From Parahoeflea alexandrii (GTDB lineage Bacteria; Pseudomonadota; Alphaproteobacteria; Rhizobiales; Rhizobiaceae), in NCBI RefSeq assembly GCF_027214025.1, contig NZ_JAPWHB010000004.1:372001-436000 (forward strand): DNA of 64,000 nt. The letters are read 5' to 3'. The translations under genes and the position numbers were made by a program. Below the pieces are notes generated by a model that searched no databases, was not told where the DNA came from, and saw nothing but the letters and a program-made list of their open reading frames with translations. Numbering within the stretch: position 1 is the stretch's first letter; each line of letters begins with the position of its first letter. Positions 54,267-62,598 of the stretch are shown here, piece after piece.

Positions 54267-55859
54267 TCACACATAGATGTTGAAGGCCGCCCGGATCGCC
54301 GCGTCGGTGGCAGGATCGAACAAAGGCCCCGTGGATTGCGAAAGAATCCGGTTCTTCCTCTCGATGGCCTTTTGTATCAGATCCGGCTTGCCGAGTTCAG
54401 CCCATTCCTTCGGGCTGGTGCGGTCGGCCACCGCCGGATAGACATATTCGGTCTGCATCACGCTCAAGGTTTGCGGGTGCCCGAGGTAATGACCGGGGCC
54501 TTCCAGGCACACTTCCCGCATCGCTTCCAGGCTGACGCTGTCCTCGGTGACGTCGATGCCGCGCACGCAGCGCAGCACCTGGCCCAGCAGATCGTCGCCC
54601 AGCACCAGCGATTCAAGGCAGAAGCCTAGGAGCGAGGCATGCATGCCGACCGCCTCATAGACCATGTTGAGACCGCTCAGTCCGGCCATGGTGTTGGAGA
54701 TCGCCTGCTCCCATCCCGCCTGCATGTCGGGCAGCTTGGAATCCGCAATCCCCGCCGCCGCCCCGCCGGGCAGTCCGTAGAAGCGGTGCATCTGGGCGCA
54801 GCCCGCCGTCAGCAGCGCCTGCTCGCCCGATCCGCCGGACATCGCGCCGGACCGCAGATCGGAGACGAACGGCCATGTGCCGAACACCGCCGGATGGCCC
54901 GGCGCCATGGCGTTGACATAGACAACGCCGGCGAGGCATTCGGCCACGGCCTGCACGATCGCGGTGGCGAGCGGTGCCGGCGCCGTGGCGCCCGCCTGCC
55001 CGGCCGAAAGCAGCAGCACCGGCATGCCGGCGCGAATGCACTTCTCCATGGTGATGCAGCTCTCTTCCGCGAATTTCATCGGAGGAACCACGAAGCAGTT
55101 GGAATTGGACACGAACGGCCGCGCCCGCCAGTTGGCTTCGCCGCCGGAGATCATGTGAATGAGATCCATGCAGCCTTCGAAATGCGACGGATCGGAGAAG
55201 CTGGTGCCGACATGCTTGGTCGTGCCGGCGCAGCAGGCATAGAGCGTGTTGATGTCCATCTCGAAATTGTCGACGACATCGCGGCAGACCATGGCGCGCT
55301 GGAAGAAATGCACATTGTCGAGCGCATGGGTCAGCCGCGCCGCGTCATAGAGGTCCTGCGCCGTGGATTCCCGGTACTCGCGCTTTTCGACGTCGACCAC
55401 ATGAACGGCCGCACCTGCCGTGCCGAAATGCACCCGTGTTCCCGACAGGTCGAGATCGAATTTCGGGTCTCGGCCAAACAGCACGAGATCCTTCTTGGCC
55501 AGCGCCAGCATGTCTTCGACCAGGGCGCGCGGGAACCTCAACCGCCCGTCATCGCCGAGGATCGCCCCGGCCCGGGTCATGATCTCGACGCCCGAGGGCG
55601 GAGCCTGCGACAGGCCGATGGTTTCCAGCGCATCAAGTGCGGCTTCGTGAATGCGAAGCACATTCGCATCCGTCAGCGGCGAGTACTGCCCGCCGCTCAT
55701 GCCCGGCCGGATCGGCCTCAGGTTTTCGGCCAGTGGCGCCGTCCTGACGGCGACACGCCCGGCACGGCCACCAGAGCGGCGGCCCTGCCTTTCGAGAACT
55801 GGCGGTACGATCGGCATTTCTGCCACGGGGTCAATTGCAGGTTCGATTACGGGTTCCAT
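54267..55859 (-). CDS. MttB-family trimethylamine/quaternary amine methyltransferase (non-pyrrolysine)
   Basis: The 530-residue protein belongs to the MttB superfamily (Pfam MTTB), a TIM barrel that transfers a methyl group from a quaternary amine to a corrinoid protein. Motifs seen include VHFGTAGAAVHVVDVEKREY, HVGTSFSDPSHFEGCMDLIH and GGAAAGIADSKLPDMQAGWE. There is no in-frame amber codon, so it is a pyrrolysine-free member like the glycine betaine enzyme MtgB. An N-terminal Glu/Pro-rich extension (EPVIEPAIDP) is unusual. ATG 55859 follows GGAGACC. No corrinoid protein is encoded nearby. Confidence 0.9.
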   Translation of the reverse strand: MEPVIEPAIDPVAEMPIVPPVLERQGRRSGGRAGRVAVRTAPLAENLRPIRPGMSGGQYSPLTDANVLRIHEAALDALETIGLSQAPPSGVEIMTRAGAILGDDGRLRFPRALVEDMLALAKKDLVLFGRDPKFDLDLSGTRVHFGTAGAAVHVVDVEKREYRESTAQDLYDAARLTHALDNVHFFQRAMVCRDVVDNFEMDINTLYACCAGTTKHVGTSFSDPSHFEGCMDLIHMISGGEANWRARPFVSNSNCFVVPPMKFAEESCITMEKCIRAGMPVLLLSAGQAGATAPAPLATAIVQAVAECLAGVVYVNAMAPGHPAVFGTWPFVSDLRSGAMSGGSGEQALLTAGCAQMHRFYGLPGGAAAGIADSKLPDMQAGWEQAISNTMAGLSGLNMVYEAVGMHASLLGFCLESLVLGDDLLGQVLRCVRGIDVTEDSVSLEAMREVCLEGPGHYLGHPQTLSVMQTEYVYPAVADRTSPKEWAELGKPDLIQKAIERKNRILSQSTGPLFDPATDAAIRAAFNIYV

Positions 55860-55893
55860 CGCGGTCTCCAGGAGGTCCGAAGCAAAGGTCAAT

Positions 55894-58341
55894 TCACATC
55901 CGGACGCGGAGCGCGCCGGGGTCGTACAGGGGCTTGAGAGACGCCGTTGCAGAATGGCGTTCCCCGGCAATTTCGATTTCATAGGTTGAGGCGAGTACGT
56001 CTTCCGCGCTTTCACCGGCGCACGGCACGTAACCGAGGCCGATGGCACCGCCGAGATGATGGCCGTAATTGCCAGAGGTGACGATCGAGACGATCTCGCC
56101 GTCGCGCACGACCACCTCGTTGTGGAACAGCAATGGTTCGGGGTTTGTCAGCTGGAATTGCACCATCCGGCGCGAAAGCCCTTGCTCGCGCTTGCGCAGC
56201 ACCGCATCCCGGCCGATGAAATCACCCTTCCCGGTCTTCACCGCGAAGCCCAGCCCGGCCTCGAGCACATGGTCCTCGTCGGTGATGTCATGGCCGAAAT
56301 GCCGGAAGGCCTTTTCGATGCGGCAGGAATCGAGCGCGTGCAGACCGCAAAGCTTGAGCCCGTGATCGCTCCCCGCTTCCGCCAGCGCCTCGAACACATG
56401 CGCCGCCTGGTCGGAAGAGACGTAGAGCTCCCAGCCCAGTTCGCCGACATAGGTGACCCGGTGGGCGCGGGCGAGCCCCATGCCGATCTCGATCTCGCGG
56501 GCGGTGCCGAAGGGATGCGCGTCGTTGGAGAAATCATTGGGGCTGACAGCCTGCATCAGCGCACGGGCATTCGGCCCCATGACGCAGAGCACAGATTCCG
56601 CCGCGGTGATGTCGGTGATCACCACGAACTCGTCGCCCAGGTGCCGCCTCAGCCAGCTGAGGTCGCGCTGCAGCGTCGCGCCCGGCACGACAAGCAGGAA
56701 CGCCGTCTCGCTGAGCCGCGTCACGGTCAGATCGCACTCGATGCCGCCGCGCGTATTGAGCATCTGGGTGTAGACGATCCGCCCCGGCTCGACATCCATG
56801 TCGTTGGCGCAGAGCCGCTGCAGGTAGCTAAGCGCGTCCCGTCCCTCGACCCGGATCTTGCCGAACGAGGTCATGTCGAACAGACCGACCTTTTCGCGCA
56901 CCGCCAGGTGTTCGCGCTTCTGGTTGTCGAACCAGTTCTGCCGCTTCCAGGAATACTGGTATTCGGGCGTTTGCCCTTCGTCCGCGAACCAGTTGGCCCG
57001 CTCCCAGCCGGCGACTTCGCCGAACACCGCGCCGCGCGCCTTCAGCTGCTCGTGGATCGGCGAGCGGCGCACGCCGCGCGCCGTCGCCATTTGCCGGTAG
57101 GGAAAGTGATCGGCGTAAAGCAGGCCGAGCGTTTCGGTGACGCGGCTCTGCAGGTAGTGCCGGTTCTTCTGGAAGGGCTGCGCCCGGCGGATATCGACTT
57201 CCCACAGATCGAATGGCGGCTCGCCGTCATTCATCCACTGCGCCAGCGCGAAACCGGCGCCGCCGGAGGAAACGATACCGATCGAATTGTACCCGGCGGC
57301 AAGCCAGTAGCCTTTGATCTCCGGCGCTTCGCCGAGATAGTAGCGGTCGTCCGGTGTGAAACTTTCCGGCCCGTTGAAGAAGGTGTGAATGCCGGCGGTG
57401 GCAAGCAACGGCAGCCGGTTGACGGCCTGTTCGAGGATCGGCTCGAAATGGTCGAAATCCTCCGGCAACTGGTCGAAGCAGAAGTCTTCCGAGATGCCGT
57501 TCATGCCCCAGGGCTTAGCCACCGGCTCGAAGGCGCCGAGCAGCATCTTGCCGGCATCTTCCTTGTAGTAGGCGCACTCGTCCGGAACCCTGAGCACCGG
57601 CAGCCGCGGCAGGCCCTCAATCGCCTCGGTGACGATGTAGAAATGTTCGCAGGCATGCAGCGGCAGCGTCACGCCGGATTGCGCCGCCAGATCCCGGCCC
57701 CACATGCCGCCGCAATTGACCACGAGGTCGGCGGCGATCGTGCCGCTTTCCTCGCCCTGCTGCCAGTCGACCCCGGTCACCCTTCCATTGGCGCTGTTGA
57801 CCGACGTGACCTTCACGCCCTCGATGATCCGTGCGCCGTTCTGCCGCGCGCCCTTGGCCAGCGCCATGGCGATGTTGGCCGGATCGCATTGCCCGTCGAG
57901 CGGCAGGTGCACCGCCGCCGTGACATCGGAGATGTTGAGATGCGGATACATCTTCAGCACCTCGTCCGGCCCGATTTCCTGGACGTCGATGTCGAACGCC
58001 CGGGCAAGCGACGCCTGCCGGTAGATCTCTTCCTTGCGCGCTTCCGTCAGCGCCACGGTGATCGAGCCGCATTGCCGCATGCCGGTGGCGACGCCGGTTT
58101 CTTCCTCCAGCTTGACGTAGAGATCGGCGGAATATTTGGCGAGCCGCGTCATGTTGAGCGAGGCGCGCAATTGCCCGATCAACCCGGCCGCATGCCAGGT
58201 GGTGCCACAGGTCAGCTGCTTGCGTTCCAGAAGCACGATGTCGGTCCAGCCCAGCTTGGCCAGGTGATAGGCCACCGAGCAGCCGGAGACGCCGCCGCCG
58301 ACGATGACCACGCGGGCGTTTTGGGGAACAGTCACACTCAT
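55894..58341 (-). CDS. FAD-dependent dimethylglycine/sarcosine dehydrogenase-like protein with GcvT domain (copy 2)
   Basis: The 815-residue protein has an N-terminal DAO-type FAD domain (VVIVGGGVSGCSVAYHLAK), the covalent-FAD histidine motif TTWHAAG (His50), a middle FAO_M domain and a C-terminal GcvT/aminomethyltransferase domain (from about residue 430). Relatives oxidise N-methyl groups of dimethylglycine or sarcosine and pass the carbon to tetrahydrofolate. It overlaps the preceding paralogue by ATGA and is followed 34 bases later by the mttB-like gene. Confidence 0.92.
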   Translation of the reverse strand: MSVTVPQNARVVIVGGGVSGCSVAYHLAKLGWTDIVLLERKQLTCGTTWHAAGLIGQLRASLNMTRLAKYSADLYVKLEEETGVATGMRQCGSITVALTEARKEEIYRQASLARAFDIDVQEIGPDEVLKMYPHLNISDVTAAVHLPLDGQCDPANIAMALAKGARQNGARIIEGVKVTSVNSANGRVTGVDWQQGEESGTIAADLVVNCGGMWGRDLAAQSGVTLPLHACEHFYIVTEAIEGLPRLPVLRVPDECAYYKEDAGKMLLGAFEPVAKPWGMNGISEDFCFDQLPEDFDHFEPILEQAVNRLPLLATAGIHTFFNGPESFTPDDRYYLGEAPEIKGYWLAAGYNSIGIVSSGGAGFALAQWMNDGEPPFDLWEVDIRRAQPFQKNRHYLQSRVTETLGLLYADHFPYRQMATARGVRRSPIHEQLKARGAVFGEVAGWERANWFADEGQTPEYQYSWKRQNWFDNQKREHLAVREKVGLFDMTSFGKIRVEGRDALSYLQRLCANDMDVEPGRIVYTQMLNTRGGIECDLTVTRLSETAFLLVVPGATLQRDLSWLRRHLGDEFVVITDITAAESVLCVMGPNARALMQAVSPNDFSNDAHPFGTAREIEIGMGLARAHRVTYVGELGWELYVSSDQAAHVFEALAEAGSDHGLKLCGLHALDSCRIEKAFRHFGHDITDEDHVLEAGLGFAVKTGKGDFIGRDAVLRKREQGLSRRMVQFQLTNPEPLLFHNEVVVRDGEIVSIVTSGNYGHHLGGAIGLGYVPCAGESAEDVLASTYEIEIAGERHSATASLKPLYDPGALRVRM

Positions 58342-60785
58342 GCCCGCAGTCTTTCGTTTTGGGGATCCCACAGCGGCTGATCCGGTTCAACCGTGGCGGA
58401 AAAGCGTTCGCCGAAGATTTCGACATCCAGCCGGGTGCCGGGTTCGGCGAGGTCGGCCCGCACCATGCCGAGCGCGATTGACTTGCCGATCCGGTGACCC
58501 CAGCCGCCCGACGTGGTTTCACCCACGACGACGCCGTCGTGCCAGAGCGTCGACATGTAGGGCGCGTCGCAGTCGCCCGCCTCGACGGTCAGCGTCACGA
58601 ACCGCTTGGAAACACCCTGCTGCCTTTCCGCCTCGAGCGCCTGCTTGCCGAGAAAGTCCGGCTTGTCCCATTTGACGAACCGGTCGAGACCGCCCTGCAA
58701 CACGGTGTAATCGGTCGACAGATCGCCCTTCCAGGCCCGGTAGCCCTTCTCGAGCCTGAGCGAATTGAGCGCGAACATGCCGAAGGGCTTGAGCCCGTGC
58801 GGTTTGCCGGCCTTCATCACCGCATCGAAGATCTTTGGCGTGTCCTCGACCTTGGAATGAATTTCCCAGCCGAGCTCGCCGGCAAACGACACCCGCACCA
58901 GCTGGCACCAGGTGCCATCCAGCTGCGCCGACTGATGCGTAAGCCATCCCTTACTTAAATCCGCCTCAGTCACGGCCGCCAGGATCTCGCGCGATTTCGG
59001 ACCGGTCAGGATCTGGCAGGAGAACGCTTCGGTGACGTCCTCGACCGCGATTTCCGAGCCGGCCGGCAGGTGCTTGATCAGCCATTCATAGTCGTGCAGT
59101 TGCGCCGTCGCCGCGGTGATCAGGAAGAAGAAATCCTCGTCCAGCGCCATCAGCGACATCTCGGTGACTATGCGGCCCTTGGCATCGGCGAAATAGCCAA
59201 GCCCGATCCGGCCCGGTTTCGGCGCCGTGCCGGTGATCAGCGAATTGAGCCAGTCGCGCGCGCCCGCACCCTGCACCCGGAACCGCGAGAACCCCGGCAG
59301 GTCGAGAATGCCGGCCGCGTCGCGCACCGCCAGGCACTCCTCGCGGACCGCTTCGAACCATGCGCCCTCGCGCGCCCAGGTCTGCGTTGCCTCTTCGCTT
59401 GTGTCGTCGCCGGGCCGCGCATACCAGTTGGCCCGTTCCCAGCCATTGTAGGCGCCGAACTGGCCACCGAGATCTGCGATCCGGTCATGCACCGGCGACA
59501 GCTTCCTGTTGCGCCCCACCGGCCAGGCATGGTGCGGGAAATGCATGGCGTATTCGTGGCCGTAGACCTCCATGCCCTTGGCGACCGTGTAGTCCTGGTC
59601 GCAGAACGCGGTGAAGCGGCGCGGGTCGCACGACCACATGTCCCACTCGGTCTCGCCCTCCATCACCCATTCCGCCAGCACCTTGCCGGCGCCGCCGCCC
59701 TGGCAGATGCCGAAGGTGAAGACGCAGGCCTCGAACGCGTTGGGGACACCCGGCATCGGCCCGATCAGCGGATTGCCGTCCGGCGTGTAGGGAATCGGCC
59801 CGTTGATGTTCTTGGTGAGCCCCGCCGTGCCCAGCAGCGGCACCCGCGCGCAGGCGTCGTTGATGTACCATTCCAGCCGCTCGAGATCGTCCGGATAGAG
59901 CTGGAACGAGAAATCCTCGGGCATCGGATCGTCGGGCGTCACCCAATGCGCCTTGCAGTTGCGCTCGTAGGGGCCGAGATTGAAGCCGTTCTTCTCCTGC
60001 CTGAGATAGTAGGAGCTGTCGACATCGCGCATCAACGGCAGCTTGTGGCCGACCTCGGCGGTCCATGCCGCCACTTCCGGCACTTCGTCAAACAGCATGT
60101 ACTGATGGCTCATCACCATCATCGGCACGTCGCGGCCGAACATCTTGCCGACTTCGCGGGCATAATAGCCCGCAGCGTTGACCACGTATTCACAGCGGAT
60201 CTCGCCCTTTTCGGTCGAGATCACCCACTCGTCGTTTTCACGCCGCGCGCCGGTCGCCGGACAGAAGCGGTAGATCTTCGCGCCGAGATCCCGCGCGCCC
60301 TTGGCCAGTGCCTGGGTCAGCTGCGCCGGATCGATGTCGCCGTCATAAGGATCGTAAAGCGCGCCGGCGAGATCGTGGATCTCGGCGAAGGGATAGCGCG
60401 AGGTGATCTCGCCGGGCGACAGAATGTCGAGATCCATGCCCTGGTAGCGGCCCATGCCGACGACGCGCTGGAACTCCCTGAGCCGCTCCTTCGAATGCCC
60501 GAGCCGGATCGAACCGGTGACGTGGTAGTTCATCGGATAGTCGACCGCAGCCGCGAGCCCCCGGTAGAGCTCGGCCGAATAGCGCTGCATGTTCATGATC
60601 GACCAGGAGGACGAGAAAGTCGGCACGTTGCCCGCCGCATGCCAGGTGGAGCCAGCCGTCAGCTCGTTCTTCTCCAGAAGCACGCAGTCGGTCCAGCCGG
60701 CCTTGGCCAGATGATAGAGCGCCGAGACGCCAACCACGCCGCCACCGATGATGACAACCCGCGCATGCCCTGCAATCTCGCTCAC
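58338..60785 (-). CDS. FAD-dependent dimethylglycine/sarcosine dehydrogenase-like protein with GcvT domain (copy 1)
   Basis: The 815-residue paralogue of the next gene has the same order: FAD domain (VVIIGGGVVGVSALYHLAKA), covalent-FAD histidine in STWHAAG (His49), FAO_M, GcvT domains. It is the first gene of the operon and divergent from the LysR gene. Equal length but clear sequence divergence suggests an old duplication with different substrates, perhaps successive demethylation of dimethylglycine and sarcosine. Confidence 0.92.
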   Translation of the reverse strand: MSEIAGHARVVIIGGGVVGVSALYHLAKAGWTDCVLLEKNELTAGSTWHAAGNVPTFSSSWSIMNMQRYSAELYRGLAAAVDYPMNYHVTGSIRLGHSKERLREFQRVVGMGRYQGMDLDILSPGEITSRYPFAEIHDLAGALYDPYDGDIDPAQLTQALAKGARDLGAKIYRFCPATGARRENDEWVISTEKGEIRCEYVVNAAGYYAREVGKMFGRDVPMMVMSHQYMLFDEVPEVAAWTAEVGHKLPLMRDVDSSYYLRQEKNGFNLGPYERNCKAHWVTPDDPMPEDFSFQLYPDDLERLEWYINDACARVPLLGTAGLTKNINGPIPYTPDGNPLIGPMPGVPNAFEACVFTFGICQGGGAGKVLAEWVMEGETEWDMWSCDPRRFTAFCDQDYTVAKGMEVYGHEYAMHFPHHAWPVGRNRKLSPVHDRIADLGGQFGAYNGWERANWYARPGDDTSEEATQTWAREGAWFEAVREECLAVRDAAGILDLPGFSRFRVQGAGARDWLNSLITGTAPKPGRIGLGYFADAKGRIVTEMSLMALDEDFFFLITAATAQLHDYEWLIKHLPAGSEIAVEDVTEAFSCQILTGPKSREILAAVTEADLSKGWLTHQSAQLDGTWCQLVRVSFAGELGWEIHSKVEDTPKIFDAVMKAGKPHGLKPFGMFALNSLRLEKGYRAWKGDLSTDYTVLQGGLDRFVKWDKPDFLGKQALEAERQQGVSKRFVTLTVEAGDCDAPYMSTLWHDGVVVGETTSGGWGHRIGKSIALGMVRADLAEPGTRLDVEIFGERFSATVEPDQPLWDPQNERLRA

Positions 60786-60868
60786 CCGCCATCTCCCTCA
60801 TATCGATCGGTCTGAAGCGAGTATCGAGCCCGAATTTTCAGTTCGCAATCAGGCCCGAACACCATTAT

Positions 60869-60887
60869 TAATCGACAAACTCGATTA
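60869..60887. promoter_or_regulatory. LysR-type operator palindrome in the shared promoter region
   Basis: TAATCGACAAACTCGATTA has perfect 7-base arms around a 5-base centre and contains a T-N11-A core as expected for LysR binding. It lies 34 bases before the LysR start and 84 bases before the divergent dehydrogenase start, the usual autoregulatory position. Confidence 0.6.
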
Positions 60888-60920
60888 GGGTGCAGGGCAA
60901 CAATTTCCGGGAGATCGACC

Positions 60921-61784
60921 ATGCAGATCGAATTGCTGGAGACATTTCTCGATCTGATGGAGACGAAAAGCTTCAACCGGACGGCGGACCGGTTGAACCT
61001 GAAGCAATCAACCGTGTCGGCGCGCATCAACACGCTCGAATCGGTGCTCGGCAAGAGGCTGTTCACGCGGAGCCGCGCCGGCACCCAGCCGACGCCCGCG
61101 GGATACCGGCTGCTCGACCATGCAAGGGCGCTGCGCCATCAATGGAACGAGGCCCGCCGCTCAGTGCAAAGCACCGGCAATTTCGACCAGTCGATGCGGA
61201 TCGGCATCCAACACGACCTTGCCTCCAACCACATCGCCGATTGGGTCGCAGGCTTTCGCGCCATCCTGCCAAGGGCCGCCTTCTACATCGATCTCGACTT
61301 TTCCAACCAGATGAGCGTCGACCTGCTGGCGGGCGAACTCGACCTGTCGATCATGTTTACGCCGAAGCACATGCCCGACCTTCACCATGAACTCATCGGC
61401 GAGGTCGGCTACCGGCTGATCAGCTCGAATGCCAGGCGCATCGCCGAGATCGAGCCGACCAGCTACATCTTCACCCGCTTCTCGCCGGCCTTCGAGAAGG
61501 TACACAATCCGATGATGGCCGACCTCGCCGAGGCGCCGCTGTCGAGCGGCCAGAACATCACCGTCTGCGGCCTGCTTTCATCGCTGGGCGGCTCGGCCTA
61601 TGTGCTCGAGGAATCCGCCACCGAGATGGTGGCGGCGCAAGGCTTCGACTATGTCGAGGACGCGCCGCGCATTCCCCAGGGAGTCTATTGTGCCATGCAT
61701 CTGCGCAACCGCCATTCCCATGTCCACCGGCGCCTGCTCGAAAGCGTGCGCCGGCAGTTGGCGGCCGATCCCGGCAGGGGTTGA
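60921..61784 (+). CDS. LysR family transcriptional regulator
   Basis: The 287-residue protein has the LysR N-terminal helix-turn-helix (SFNRTADRLNLKQSTVSARI) and a C-terminal substrate-binding domain (RIGIQHDLASNHIADWVAGF). It is divergent from the methylamine operon and most likely controls it. It ends near a small perfect hairpin shared with the convergent MsrQ-like gene. Confidence 0.92.
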   Translation: MQIELLETFLDLMETKSFNRTADRLNLKQSTVSARINTLESVLGKRLFTRSRAGTQPTPAGYRLLDHARALRHQWNEARRSVQSTGNFDQSMRIGIQHDLASNHIADWVAGFRAILPRAAFYIDLDFSNQMSVDLLAGELDLSIMFTPKHMPDLHHELIGEVGYRLISSNARRIAEIEPTSYIFTRFSPAFEKVHNPMMADLAEAPLSSGQNITVCGLLSSLGGSAYVLEESATEMVAAQGFDYVEDAPRIPQGVYCAMHLRNRHSHVHRRLLESVRRQLAADPGRG

Positions 61785-61785
61785 A

Positions 61786-61802
61786 TCGGAGCCCCGCTCC
61801 GA
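61786..61802. terminator. Small hairpin between convergent LysR and MsrQ-like genes
   Basis: TCGGAGC (61786-61792) and GCTCCGA (61796-61802) form a perfect 7-bp stem with a 3-base loop in the 23-base convergent gap. There is no T-tract on either side, so termination strength is doubtful. Confidence 0.35.
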
Positions 61803-61807
61803 CAGCG

Positions 61808-62401
61808 CTATGCAGCCACTGTCCGTGTGCCGCTACCCGACAGGTTTTTCCAGATCCGCCAGGCTTCAAGCGCCGCCAGCGGCAGGAAGTTGACCAGCGC
61901 CGGCCCGAGATTGTCGTGCACGAAGATCCAGTGCACAAGCGTCAGCACCGCTGCCGGGTAGACGAACCGCTGCAGCGTCTTCCACTTTTTCAGCAGCCAG
62001 CGCTGCGAGATGTTGTTGCTGGTCAGGCCCAGCGGCACGAAGATGGCGAACGCCAGCCAGCCGGTCCAGATCCCCAGTTCCATGAACTCGGCCAGCATTG
62101 GCGCCAGCGCGCCTTTCTCCATCACGTAAAGCACCAGGTGCAGGACGGCGTAGAGAAACGCCGCGACGCCCAGCGCGCGGCGGCGTCGCATGAGCCAATT
62201 GAGCCAGCCGGCCTTGGGAAAGATCATCCTGAGCGGCGTGATCATCATCGCGATGATCATGAAACGGGCGGAAAACTCGCCGCTGGGGTGCAGCAGCCCC
62301 TTGGCCGCGCCCGGATCGGAAGACAGGGCAATCATCATCGGCAGCGCCGGCAGCGCCAGAACCGCCCAGAAGAAATATCGAGAGGAGAGTATGCTTTTCA
62401 C
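61808..62401 (-). CDS. MsrQ/YedZ-like membrane haem protein (ferric reductase-like)
   Basis: The 197-residue protein has five to six membrane helices and the ferric-reductase-like pattern with candidate haem histidines (AFLYAVLHLVLYVMEKG; AVLTLVHWIFVHDN) and the RRRRALGVAAF stretch typical of MsrQ. MsrQ passes electrons from the quinone pool to the periplasmic methionine sulfoxide reductase MsrP. No msrP gene is adjacent, so the partner is either elsewhere or different. Confidence 0.75.
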   Translation of the reverse strand: MKSILSSRYFFWAVLALPALPMMIALSSDPGAAKGLLHPSGEFSARFMIIAMMITPLRMIFPKAGWLNWLMRRRRALGVAAFLYAVLHLVLYVMEKGALAPMLAEFMELGIWTGWLAFAIFVPLGLTSNNISQRWLLKKWKTLQRFVYPAAVLTLVHWIFVHDNLGPALVNFLPLAALEAWRIWKNLSGSGTRTVAA

Positions 62402-62520
62402 GGTTTAGGTCCTTTCCGATCTGCCTCCCAATCCGTGTTCTGGAATACGCCCGATAGCCGCCGGCTCCTAGTTAAACTCTGGTAATGAAGTTTCGGGCGC
62501 CAACGCCCGCCAACACAAAC

Positions 62521-62577
62521 GGCGCCGGCGTTTTGCGCCGGTGCCGCGTTGTTGAGGGGCGGATCTCCCCGCCCCTC
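62521..62577 (-). terminator. Tandem GC-rich hairpins downstream of the alanine symporter
   Basis: The first hairpin met by minus-strand transcription is GAGGGGCGG/CCGCCCCTC (62554-62577, 9 bp). The second is GGCGCCGGCG with CGCCGGTGCC (62521-62545, 10 pairs with one G-T). Neither is followed by a long U-tract. They lie 20-80 bases past the symporter stop and probably mark its 3' end. Confidence 0.5.
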
Positions 62578-62598
62578 GTGCTTTTCCAGTCACACGAT

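Noticed and set aside
52142-54283. 713-codon plus-strand frame opposite the beta-hydroxyacid and aldehyde dehydrogenases
   Set aside because: Antisense to genes with intact catalytic motifs and has no recognisable fold.
54267-55859. Pyrrolysine (amber) codon in the MttB-like gene
   Set aside because: The frame is complete without an internal TAG, and no pyl genes are in the window, so it is a non-pyrrolysine member.
56056-58380. 774-codon plus-strand frame opposite the FAD-GcvT gene
   Set aside because: Compositionally biased shadow of a conserved enzyme; no ribosome binding site or domain.
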